In this document: one piece after another, positions 34,851 to 45,324 of the stretch
How the letters are laid out: every line of letters begins with the position of its first letter
Numbering within the stretch: the stretch's first letter is position 1
Assembly (NCBI GenBank): GCA_008729055.1
Contig: SDUX01000001.1
Location: forward strand, 3,325,206-3,389,205
DNA from: Pyropia haitanensis
Taxonomy: Eukaryota; Rhodophyta; Bangiophyceae; Bangiales; Bangiaceae
DNA length: 64,000 nt
Direction: 5' to 3'
The notes under the pieces: generated by a model
Database searches by the model: none
Told to the model about the DNA's origin: nothing
The model's input: only the letters and a program-made list of their open reading frames with translations
Made by a program: the position numbers and the translations under genes

Positions 34851-36813
34851 TCAGTGCCAGCCCGCAGCAAATGTGTCGACGGTCGTAGCGCCCCCCCCCG
34901 GCCCGGCGGCATCTCCGCCACCACCCACCCCCCCGTCGGCCACCCCCGCCACCGTCGGCGTCAGTGGCGACAGCTCTGGCACCGCCAGCGCCGCCAGCGC
35001 CGCGTCGTCGTACCACCGCTCGTCGTCCTTCCAGTACGCCATCTGCCACTCCGGGTCGGTGCCCAGCCGCATGGCCAGGCGCGCCGCCTTGGCCGCCGCC
35101 ACGTCCTCGCCCGCCTCAACGTCATCGTCGCCGCCAGCGTCGCCGCCACCGCCAGCGTCGCCGTCACAGCCGCTGTCGCGGTCGCCGCCTGGGGCACCGC
35201 CAGGCGCGCCGCGCGCCGCGCCCGCGCCGGGCGACCGCGGCCGGTCGGGGGCCCCCCACCCCGGCCGGTGGTGGCGGCGGAACGCGTAGCTGACAAGCAC
35301 GTTGGCGTTGGTGGCGACGCCCTTGGCGCGCTCCAGCGGCGGGAACTCGCCGACCGCGAGCGCCGCGAGCGCGGCCGCCACCGCCACCGCCGCGCTCAGC
35401 GTCATGACGTCGCGGAAGCCTTCGGGGCGCTGCGCGGCGAGGACGGCCGCGACGACCGCGCCGACCAGGTTGCCGAGGATGGTCGACGCGAGGCGTGCGC
35501 CAAAGGTCGTTGCGCGGAGCGACGGGTGGACCAGCGCGCCGGCGCCGACGAGGGAGAAAAAGTTGTGCGCGCCAATCGACACACCCTGCAGGGTAAGGAG
35601 CGCGACGGCCACCTCGGGGGTGCTCGTGATAGACAGGCCCGTAAAGAGGCCCGCGCCGAGCAGCAGCGCCGACGGCCAGAGCCAGCGCGACGCGCGGGCA
35701 CCCATTAGTGTCGCCGCCTTGGGCGCAAGCCCGTCAATGAGGACACTGATAATGAGGTTCAAGCCCGCCGCCATGCCCGTCCAGTGCACTACGTTCGACG
35801 TGCCCGCCGCCTCTTTGAAGATGACGGTGCTGTAGTAGGGCCCTGTGATGGCCGACAGCTGCCCGTACGCAATGCCGTAGAAGAGGCACGCAAAGTAGAG
35901 CTTGTGGACGCCCGTCGGCGTCTTGAACAGTGCCTTTTTTTGGTCCGACAGCATCTTGCGGAGCACCGACGGCGGCGGCGGCGGCGGCGGCGCGCCGGGC
36001 GGCAGCGGCTCCTTGGCGGGCGGCCGCCGGACGAGGCCCGAGCTCGTCGCGAGCGTCACAATTCCGACAACGCACGCGATGAGGAGGAACCACATGGGCT
36101 TTTCGCGCCCGTTGAACGAGTAGATGGCGCCAATCCCCGCGGCGAGGCCGACGCGCGTCCACACGTAAAAGAAGGACAGCGCGGCGTCGCGGCGGGCGGG
36201 AAAGCCCGCCGCGTCGCCGTGGAGGCTCGTCTCAATCAGCGTCGGCACGGACGGGGAGGAGAGCGTCAGCGCCCGGTACAGGGCGCCGAGGCTCGCCACC
36301 GCCATGTAGTACGCGGGCAGGTCGCGGGCGCCCGCCTCGCCCGGTGCGGTGCCCACCACGATCGCAACGGCCGCAGCAGCGAGGAGCGCAACCAGGTTAA
36401 ACAGCAGCGTCAGCGGCTTGCGCCCGCCGAGCTTGAGGTCCGACACCGCCGCCGCGAGCGGCGCGATGACCAGCGACGCCGCCGCGCCCGCGGCGAGCGC
36501 GCCGAGGCCGACAAACCAGCCGCCGCCCAGGTTCCGCACCGCGTTGGCAAAGTGCACGTAGAAGATGGCGTCGACGGCGCCGCCGCCGAGTGCAAAGACA
36601 GACGGCAGGACGAGGCGGGCGAGGCGTGGCCGCGCGGGGGGAGGGCCGGGCACGGGGGGGGACGCGACGACCGCGGGGCTCCGCCGGGGGGGGGGGGGGG
36701 GTGGGCGCGCCCGTGGGGGGATATGGCCCGCCGGAGAGTGCCGAGCCTGGTAGGGGGGGGGGGATGGCGAGGGGGGGAAGCGCACCCGGGGGGGCGTCGT
36801 CAAGGGGGGGCAT
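34851..36813 (-). CDS. Major facilitator superfamily transporter
   Basis: A polytopic membrane protein with about ten to twelve hydrophobic segments in two bundles. The first begins SVFALGGGAVDAIFYVHF and includes the MFS loop-2 region SDLKLGGRKPLTLLFN (a G-x-x-x-D/G-R-K-like signature). A central Pro-rich loop with RKMLSDQKKALFKTPTG is followed by the second bundle: LYFACLFYGIAYGQLSAI, TGMAAGLNLIISVLIDG, WPSALLLGAGLFTGLS. A Gly/Asp-rich cytosolic tail holds EWQMAYWKDDERWYDD. Substrate unknown. The start at 36813 (MPPLDDAPPG) is the best ATG; it lies in another frame than the body, and the change falls in the G run at about 36681-36700. No intron is needed. It is convergent with the MADS gene. 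Confidence 0.8.
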
Positions 36814-38808
36814 GGCGGCGGGTGGGGGAAGGGGGGAAGGGTGGGGCCCGGAAGCCGCCGGGCGACGCCGTCGCGACCGTTGGGGGAGGAGTGACGCGGC
36901 TGGATGAGCGTGAGACAACAGAGGAAGCGAAGTGCGGGCAGCCGCGGCGAGGGCAATGGTAGCGGTGCACAACGTCGGGGTGGGGTCCCCCTCGTCACCG
37001 CCGGCGCCTGAAAAAGTACGCTGCCGCCGCGGCGCACGTCAGACGGACGCGTCGGCCCACTACGGCGGACCGTACCGGCGGCGGGCGCGCCACTCCCCCC
37101 CCGAGAGCTGCTGATTCTCCGTCGTAGCGTCAGGCGGTGTTCCGCCAGGCATGTGCAAGAGCTGAGGCCAGAGGTCCGGTGGGCATCCTTCCGGGCGGGG
37201 GCGGGCGGGGAGGCCGAGTAGAAACTACATAGAGCGGGCGGACAGGAGCCTGACACGCCCCCGCCACCTGCGCGGCGCCAGCCTGTCTGGCGGCCCCGGC
37301 CACGGGCGTCTCCATGGAGGGGAGCAGCCGTGGGGCGAGCGCACGCTAGCGTGACCATTGACGCACGGCCGCACCCACCCGAGCCACCGTTACCACACGT
37401 CGCGCAGGGGAGGGACGGGGCGAGCCACGTCCCCCGCCACTCCCGACAGCGCCGAGGCGCGCGCCCTTCCCCAGCGGTGCGCATGGGTCCTCTGATCCGA
37501 CAGCGGCGCCGATGACGGCGTCATCCCTGTGCCCATCGGGGAGGCGACGCGGCGGGAGAAATCCATTGCTGTCGTGGGGCCACCCACAGCGTCAGCGCTG
37601 GCCGCCGCGCCGTGCACCACTGTCAGGATTGTGCTGTTATTGGTGGGATCCCCGCCCGAGGCGGATCTTTGTTGGTCAGACAGACCCCGCCGGCGGCACC
37701 GGGACCTGCCCACACGTGGGCCAGCACCAGTCGGGGCCTGCAGCCTGCGTTTGCGTCATTGGAAGAGGGGGACGAGGGACTGCAAGAAGCGCGACCGGGA
37801 CAAGCGCACTGCAACAGCGCTGGCGCGGCACCGCCATCGGCGTGGTCCGCCAACGGCGCCCTGCTGGGGTGGGTCCCCGCGCGCAACCGCAGCGATGCCG
37901 CAGCGGGGGCGCGTGTGCTGGCCACGGCACGAGGCCTGACAGCGCCCGTCGGCGGCTGCCACCCGGCTTTTCCAGTAGTGGCGGCAGAAGGGAAGGCGCG
38001 CTTTCGACCGTGGCTGGAGAGGACCAGACACCAATGCTTTGTGGCGAGGCGACGCCGGCTCGGTCAGTTGCCCCGACGGTCGACGCCCCTCTCGCCCGGG
38101 TCGTCGGGTGAGTGGTCGGGATTCAAGAGCAGCCGAGCGGCCACATGGGGACGCCGCTTTGCGATGAGGCCATAGCACAATCCTCTCCCCTTCCTCCATC
38201 TCCCTTCCGATCGGGAAGGTTGCTGTTTGCATTCACGCGAAAGGGTCCGCATGATGGCAGACGACGGGCCCCAGCTCCTTGGGCGGCCAAACGCCTCACC
38301 CCTGCTGCACAAGCGGGACGACCGGGATGAGGTCCGATGGTTCACTCGGTCAAGGTGCTGTCCCGAACGCGTACACGTGCTCTTACACCCCTCTTGATTG
38401 CACGCGCACCCCCACCACTTACTCTCGTCTTTACACGCAGCTGTCCGCTCTCATGCTCACCAACCAGTACTCGCTGTGGTGCTCGCAAGCAGTTTCTCGG
38501 TCTCGCACTCACCCTCTTGTTCCGGCCCACGGGTGCGAGAAACGTCAGGGGCTCGGCATATTTCGATAATGATCTTGACACGCGACCAGGGAGGCAGGGT
38601 AGCAGGACTTTTTCAAAGAAAAGACCATTGGTCGACAAGACTGCGGAGACGATGTCGCATCGGCTGTTTGTTTGTCCCCTCACCTTCCCCTTGCCTTCTT
38701 CGCCCCGCACCCCTCATTCACCCCTTTCCTTGTCTCACATTTCTCATCTCGCATTGCCCATCGCCGCTGCCAATTCTCCTCCCCTGACAACCCTGCTGTC
38801 GCCACTAA
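36814..38808. other. Intergenic, no gene recognised
   Basis: Moderate GC. Upstream region of the MFS gene, then mixed sequence. A CT-rich stretch at about 38660-38780 leads into the small ORF at 38809. Several 100-200-codon chance frames have no domain. Confidence 0.45.
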
Positions 38809-38970
38809 ATGGATATGTGGGCGGACAACGCGTGGTGGGTGCTCATCACCAACGAGTGGCCAGACGAGGCAGCCAGCTGCGACTCCATCGACCCCAACTC
38901 CATGGATGTCGAATCTCCGCACGAGCCGTGGTGGCCACCCTTTGACACAAGCACCTCGGGTGCTGCGTGA
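38809..38970 (+). CDS. Small Trp-rich acidic ORF, 53 aa, unknown
   Basis: After a CT-rich leader, ATG GAT ATG opens a 53-codon frame ending TGA at 38970. It starts MDMWADNAWWVLITNEW and contains six Trp and many Asp/Glu, with PHEPWWPPF near the end. Composition differs strongly from the Arg/Pro/Ala-rich chance frames nearby, which is the main argument for it. It could be a first exon of a longer gene, an upstream ORF, or chance. No homologue is recognised. Confidence 0.35.
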   Translation: MDMWADNAWWVLITNEWPDEAASCDSIDPNSMDVESPHEPWWPPFDTSTSGAA

Positions 38971-39402
38971 TGCGGGGCGTTTCATCGCGTGCGCCTTCCT
39001 CTAGAGGTGGTGCTGATTCGGGCGACCATCCGGCGGGTGTTGCTGCTGGCGTAGGCCTGCGCCGTGCTCCGCGCGGCTTGGAGTTGCTGCTGGTCTCAGC
39101 GGTGATGGCCGTGGATGGTATGTCGCGCCGCGCGTAGCAATAACTCATAACGACGCGCACCGCAACAGTGTTGTGATAGAGTGCATTTGGGCGGGACAGT
39201 CCCTTGCCGACGCAGCGGGCGGGCTTATCCACCGAAATGTCCTCCCGAGAGCACTTTCTCACCATAGGGAGCAGCTGCTATAAACAAATTGTGTTGTAAC
39301 CATTGCCCGTCGCTTGGCTGAACCAGGACCCAGGTGTACGCATGATGCCTTCCACAATACTAGAATGAATAGAGGCATGAGTAGGCACAAAAGGACGTCC
39401 AG
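38971..39402. other. Intergenic
   Basis: Nothing recognised apart from an AAAA at about 39388-39391, which is a TTTT Pol III terminator for the minus-strand tRNA gene. Confidence 0.5.
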
Positions 39403-39486
39403 GGGGTGATCCGAGAATCGAACTCGGGACCTCGCGCACCCGAAGCGCGAATCATGGAGTGATGGTTACCACTAGACCAATCACCC
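39403..39486 (-). tRNA. tRNA-Pro(CGG) with a 12-nt insertion in the D arm
   Basis: The 84-nt gene has acceptor halves GGGTGAT and ATCACCC, an anticodon stem CGCGC/GCGCG with loop TTCGGGT (anticodon CGG), and a T arm CCGAG-TTCGATT-CTCGG. A normal tRNA-Pro runs GGTCTAGTGGTA-TGATT through the D arm. Here 12 extra bases, ACCATCACTCCA (or AACCATCACTCC), lie between them (about 39455-39466). Removing them gives a standard 72-nt body. That fits an intron at a non-canonical D-arm site, as reported for red algal tRNA genes. A TTTT follows downstream. Confidence 0.85.
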
Positions 39487-39755
39487 AGATGTGTAGGGGG
39501 CCGACACAATTAATGTATATAAATTCCAAATTCATTTCAGTCCTGCGTGTGCTCGGTGCTGAGTGCGTTCGATCCAGTCTCCTTGGTGCGTGAACGGCCC
39601 CCATTGGTCGCTGCCTTCACTACATCCGTGGTGCAACGGGCGCCTCTTCCCTTCTTTTCCCCCGACCGTCAGTGACTGTACGCGCCGGGCGGCTGGGTGC
39701 TGCATGAGCGTGCGGCCGCCCCCCCCCCCGCCTTTCCCCCTCTGCTGAACCCCCA

Positions 39756-39983
39756 ATGGTCGGCCCCGTCACGCGCGCGGCGGCGGCAGCGACGCCCCCC
39801 CGGCCCGCGTCGTCGGGCAGCCTAACCGGCCTGCTCGTCGTCGGCGGCGGCGGGCCGGGCGGCCGGGGCGGCGGCAGCAGCGTCGGCGGTGGCAGCGGCG
39901 GCGGCGGCGGTGGCGGCGACGGCGGCGGCGGCGGCCATGACGGCACCAGCAGCGCCGGCAGTGGCGGCGGGGGCGCCGCCGCG

Positions 39984-40015
<32 letters not shown>

Positions 40016-41467
40016 GGAGACCGCCGCCGCCGCGGCGCCGCTGCTTCCCCCCCCCCGCCCGCGTCGAGCGCGTACGGCGTTGGCGGCGCGTCCCGTCGGC
40101 GCCCTGGCGGGCTGCCTTCGTGGGCTCCCCGCGGGGGAAGCCGCGGCGGTACAGAAGCCGCCGGCAGCGGCGGCGGCAACGGCAGCGGCGGCGTCGGCAG
40201 CAGCCTTCTCCCGGGCCGCCTCGGCCGGCTGGGCGTTGCCGCGGACCGGCCGCGGCGGCTGGCCGCGGCGGCGGCCTTGGCGGTCTCGGCGTGGCTCGGC
40301 GCCCTCGGCGTCGTCGCGACGCTACTGCTGCGGGCGGGCGGCTGCGGGCGCGCGGCGGCGGCTGCCGCCGACGCGGCCGACGCGGCCGCCGGCGGCGACT
40401 TTACGACCGCCACGTCGGCGGCGGCGCTGCGCGCGGCGTTTGCACCTCATGCTCCCCCCCCCCCGCCCCCCTCCGCGGTCGGCGGCGACACCCCCCCCGC
40501 CCCCCCCCCGCCCCTGACCCACCTGGTCATGGTCGCCGGCCACGCGGTGTTTGTCGGGGCCACGTGGACGCCCGCGGCGGTGGCGGACGAGGCCAACTGG
40601 GTGCTCGAGCCGTACCAGGCGGGGCAGGTGGCAACGATGGTCGCCCACATCCGTGCGGGCGTCGCCGCGGCCGCCGCCGACCCGGCGGCGCTGCTCGTCT
40701 TTTCGGGCGGGCAGACGCGGCCCGCCGCGGGGCCCCGCTCCGAGGCCGACACGTACTGGCGGGTCGCCCAGGCAATGGGCTGGTGGGCCAACGAGACGGC
40801 GGCTGGTGCGGATGGCGGCAGCGGCGGCAGTGGCGCCGCCGCCGCGACCGCCACCCCGGCCGACGCGGCACGGTGGCGGCGCACCCCCGCCGTCGCGCGC
40901 CGCGCGGTGGCGGAGGAGCACGCGCGGGATAGCTACGAGAACCTGCTGTTTTCGGTGTGCCGCTTTGCGCAGGTGGCGGGCGCCTACCCGTCGCGCATCA
41001 CGGTTGTGTCGTTTGGGTTCAAGCGGGGGCGCTTCTCCCGCCTCCACCGCCGCGCGCTGCGCTTTCCCGCCCCCGCGTTTTCGTTTATCGGCATTGACCC
41101 GGGCGAGGAGGACCGCGCCGCCACCGCCGCCGCCGCCGCCGCCGCCACCGCCACCGCCGCCGCTGCTGGCAGCAGCGGTGCGGCGGGGGGGCTGCCGCCA
41201 GAAGGCGCCGCCGCCGGCCTGGCCGCCGCACGTGCCGGCGAGGCCGCCACCGCCGCGGCCATCGCGGCCGACCCGTACGCGTGCGCGCGGGCGGGCCTGC
41301 GCGCCAAGCGCGCCGGCCGCAACCCGTTTGTGCGCTACCACCCGTACCCGCAGGGGTGTGCCGCGCTCGCGGGGCTGTTTCGGCACTGTGGGGCGCGCGT
41401 GTACGGGGGGCCTCTGCCGTGGGACGCGGGGAGGGGGGGGGGGGGGGGCAGAGGAGGGGGGGGGTGA
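39756..41467 (+). CDS. DUF218 (YdcF/SanA-like) type II membrane protein
   Basis: A poly-Gly N-terminus from ATG 39756, a membrane anchor (LAVSAWLGALGVVATLLL at about 40275-40330), then the eukaryotic form of the DUF218 domain. It shows THLVMVAGHAVFVG, a nearby WVLEPYQAGQ, LLVFSGGQTR followed by SEADTYW, then EEHARDSYENLLFSVCRF, SFGFKRGRF, FIGIDPGEE, RNPFVRYHPY, and LPW at the end. DUF218 proteins are membrane-associated with a Rossmann-like fold; the biochemical role is unsettled, and bacterial relatives act in envelope metabolism. The N-terminal and anchor frames differ, with the change at the C run near 40046-40056. A poly-Ala insert lies at about 41110-41170. Stop at 41465-41467, in a Gly-run tail. 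Confidence 0.85.
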
Positions 41468-41670
41468 GGGGGGGGGGGGGTGAGGTGGGGAGGGGCGCGT
41501 ACAGTACATAACAGCGAACACAGGACCGCGCGGCCCGCCGTTCTTACTTGATTTTTCGTTGAAGAGCGGACCTGCGAGGCCTCCCGCTTCCCTACTCTGC
41601 CCGCCACCTCCGTCCTCCCCCTCCCCCCCTCTCGCCGCTCCCAGCCCACACCCTCTTCCCTTTCCGCCCT

Positions 41671-42013
41671 CTAGAGCAGCTGCCACAGCACGCCCAGCAC
41701 CGCGGCGACCACCACCCCCACCTCCCACCGCGTCGCCGCGCGGCGGACGACCAGCGGCGGGCCGGGCGTGGCAGCGGCCGCCGCCAGCGCGGCGGCCAGC
41801 GCGGCGGTGCCGACGGGGGGGGGAGCGTCCGCGCCCGCCGCGGCGGGGGAGGCGCTGCGGGCGGCGGCGGCGGCCATGGCGGGGGCGGCGGCGGTGGCAA
41901 CGGCGGGGGCGGCGGCGGCAGCGGCAGCGGCTCGGGTGGCCGCGGCGGAGCTGCCGCTGGCGTCACCCCCGCCGCGGATGGGGGTGGGGGTGGGGGTGTG
42001 ACCGTCGGCAGCC

Positions 42014-42051
<38 letters not shown>

Positions 42052-42480
42052 AGCCGCCCGCTCCGCCCCATTGTCCACCACCACCACCCGCACCGCAACG
42101 TCACGGCGGCCCGCCACGCGCCGCACCGCCGCCTGCAGCGCCGCCGCGTGCGCCGCCACCGCCGCCGCGCGGGCCGCCGTGCTGCTGTTGACGCGGGGGG
42201 AGGCGCCGCCGGCGGACAGCTCCGCTGTAGCACCAGTAGCGGCGGCAGCGGCGGCGGCTGCCGCCCCCCCCCCCCCCCCACCGCCCCCGCCGCCCCTGGT
42301 GGTGGTGGCGGCGGTGGGTGTGGGTGCGGCGGCGGTGGCGGCGGCAGGTCCGCCCCGTGCGTCAGCACCGCGACGGTGCGCGCCCAGACGCGGGCGCCAA
42401 AGAGGCGCTGCAGCTCCCGCAGCGGCCGGTCCGCGACGGGCCGCGCCCACGGCGCCGCGGGCGGCCGCCACCACCCCTGT

Positions 42481-42513
<33 letters not shown>

Positions 42514-45324
42514 TGCTGCTGCTGCGGCGGCGGCGGGAGGGACAGTCGCGCCGGTGGTGCCGACGACGGGGCGGGGCGGCCGCCGCCGCTGCCGGTCACG
42601 TCGAGCCGCTCCACCAGCAGCACCGCGTGGATGGGCGGCCGGTCGCGCGACGGGAGGCGGCCGTCCCCCCCCCCAAAGAGGGTGCCCGCCCAGCCGCCGA
42701 CGGGAGCCCACCACGGGGCGGCGTCCGCCCCGCTCCCCCCTCCCCCAGGGGTGGGGCGGGCGAGCGCCAGCGGCGGCGGCACCCCCCCCCCCCCCCGAGC
42801 GCGGCGCGCGCGGCCGCGACGCCGCCCGTCAACCGCCCCACCGTCACGCCCGACCCGTCCGCGGCGAGCATGTCGTCGCGCGTGGCGGGCGGCGGGCCGG
42901 GCAGCTCGGTCACGCGGAGCGTCACGCCGCGCACCTTGACCGCCGCGGCGGCCGGCGTCGACGACGCGCCGCCGCCGGGGGGGGCCACCCCGACGGGCGC
43001 GCCGGTCGCGGCGGCCGCCGCGACCGCCGCGCGGCGGCGGCGCCAGCCGACGGCCGCCGCGGAGGGGGTGGTGGGGGTGGTGCTGGTGGTGCTGGGCGTC
43101 GTGGGCGTGGACGCGCCGTCGGTGCACGCGGGGGTGTGCCCGGCCGTGGCGCTGCCGCCAGTGTCACCATCGGTGCCGCTGTCGATGCCGTCGTCGCTGC
43201 CGCTGGCCGACGTGCGGGAGCGGGAGGGGGGGGTGGGGGAGGGGGGGGGGGCCGGGGGAGGGGACGGTCCCCGCCCTGCTCTTGCAGCGGGGGGGGGGGG
43301 CGGTACCGCTGGCAGCGGGGAGGGCGGCAGGGAGGCGGGTGACGGGGGGGTGCGCGGCAGCCGCGACGGGCCATCGGGGGGGGGCAGCACGCCATCAGCG
43401 GGCAGCGGAGAGGCGTCGGCGCGCGGCGCGGAGGCGTCAGTGGGCCGCGGCGGGACCACAGCGGGGGAGAGCGGGGTGTCCGACGCCCCCCTCGCGGCGT
43501 CCGCCGCGACGCTGCCGCCACTGTCCCACCCGCTGGGGACCGTCGACGTGCGTTGCCGCCGCCGCCGCCGTGGCGGGCGGCATCCCCCCGTCGACAGCTC
43601 CTCCTCTTGCGGTGGGGGAGACGGCGATGGCGGCGGCGGCGGCGGAGGGGGAGGCGGCACCCAACAAAAGGACATGTTGTGGTGCTCGGTAAAGAGGGTG
43701 CGGCCAAAGAGGGAGTTGACGGTCGCGCTCTTGCCGACACCCGACGCGCCGGCGACGAGGATACCCAGCTCGCCGCCACCGCCATCGCCCCCGCCGCTGC
43801 CGGTGCTGTAACCGCTGCCGCGGCTACCGCTGCCGCCGCTCGCGCCTCGCCCGCCAGCACTGGTAGCAGCGCCGCCGCCGCCGGCAGCGCCCCCCGCGGC
43901 GGGCGTGTCACCATTCGCCTCTGCCGCCGCCGCGCGGGCGGCGGTGAAGGCCGCGGCGAGCGCTGCAACGTGGTCGTCGCCCGCCCACACCTCGTCCACC
44001 TCGTCAGCCGCCGTCCACAGCGAAGGCAGTAGGGGTTGGGTCACCCCATCCAAAGAGCTGTCCCTGCCGCCGTCCCGCAGGTCCACCACCGTGTCGCACC
44101 CGTCCGCACCGTCCGACGATGTCGCCACGTCCTCGACGGCGCCACTAGCAACGGCTGGTGCCCCCGCGGCGCGCACCGCGGCGGCCCAGCCCGCCGCGTC
44201 CACCGCCCGCGCAAACGCCGCGACGCACCGGAGCACCCGCGGTAGGTCGCGCCGCCCCACCAGGTCGGCCACCCCAAACCGCTCCGCCGGCGGCACGCCC
44301 GCCGCGGCGGCGTGCGCTACGAACGCCGGCACGTTGGCCGCCGCCAGCGCCGGCCCGTCGGTGACCGCCGGCGGCGACGCGGGCGGCGGCAGTCCCGCGG
44401 CGAGGCACAGCGCGACGCCATTGACGAGGCCGTCGGCGAGCGGGCGGTGGGGGTCGAGGTGGAAGCCGAGGCGGGCGGCGAGCCATGCGCGGACGGTCGC
44501 GTCGGCGGTGGCGGTGGGGGGGGGGGCTAGGACCGTGGTGTACGCGTCGGCACCGGACGGGAAGACGCGGGTGATGGTGGCGCGGAGAGGGGGGCCGTAG
44601 GGGGGGGGGGGGGGGGAGGAGTGCCTCCCGAGGAGGGGGGGGAGGGGGGGGGGGAGGGAGGGGGGGAGGAGAGGAGGGTGCCCTCGCGCGCCGCAGCGTC
44701 ATCGTCGGCCAGTGGCGGTAGCGGAGACGGCGGTGGCGGCGGCGGCGGCGGCGACGGCGGCGGCGGCGGTGGCGACAGCGGCGGCGACTCGGCCGCGTCG
44801 GCGCCCGGCCGGGCCTCCACCGCGTACGTGGTCGCGTCGGTGGCGGCGGGCTCCGCCACGCCCAGCGCGGTCAGCAGCCCGTCGTACGCGATAGGGGGCA
44901 GCGCGTTGAGGAGGTCCGAGCGGGTGCCGCCGCCGACGAGGCGCGCGGGCGGGCCGCAGGGAAACGCCGCCGCCGCGCCAAGCGCCAGGGGGGGGGCGGC
45001 GGCACCCGCCGGGCTGCCGCTACTGTCGCCAGCCGCCGCGTCGTGGCGGTCCACCCCACGGGGTGTGATCGGGTGAAAGAGACACACGGGCGTGGCGGCC
45101 GGCAGTGGGGTTCGGGGGGGGGGAGGCGGCGTCCATCGTCGTGCGCGGCGGCCGTGGCGGGTGCGGACGACGTCGACCAGGCCGCGGACGACATGGGGCG
45201 GGGGTTGGCGTAAAGGCAATGAGGGGGGGTGGGCAGCGGGCGGAGCGAGCTGCCGCCTGCAAGCGTTTCCCGACGGCCGAGGGATCTCGGGCCTGACACG
45301 GCGTCTACGAGGAGGCCGTGGCAA
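41671..45324 (-). CDS. TOC-family plastid import GTPase with N-terminal calponin-homology domain
   Basis: The GTPase matches Toc34/Toc159. P-loop: GASGVGKSATVNSLFG (about 43710-43760). G3 position: TELPG. Then HAVLLVERLD, VWARTVAVLTHGADLPPP (G4 region), VVVVDNGAE (G5 region), and a C-terminal membrane tail WEVGVVVAAVLGVLWQLL at the stop (41671), like the Toc34 anchor. Upstream, in the same uninterrupted frame as the P-loop, is a calponin-homology domain (about 44170-44500): TVRAWLAARLGF, LADGLVNGVALC, NVPAFVAHAAAAGVP, FGVADLVGRRDLPRVLRC. An N-terminal Pro-rich part with SDLLNALPPIAYDGLL is in another frame; the switch is at the G run about 44594-44612. More switches occur at C/G runs near 42780-42800 and 42265-42285. 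Long Ser/Pro/Gly inserts split the GTPase. Start at 45324 is uncertain. Confidence 0.75.
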
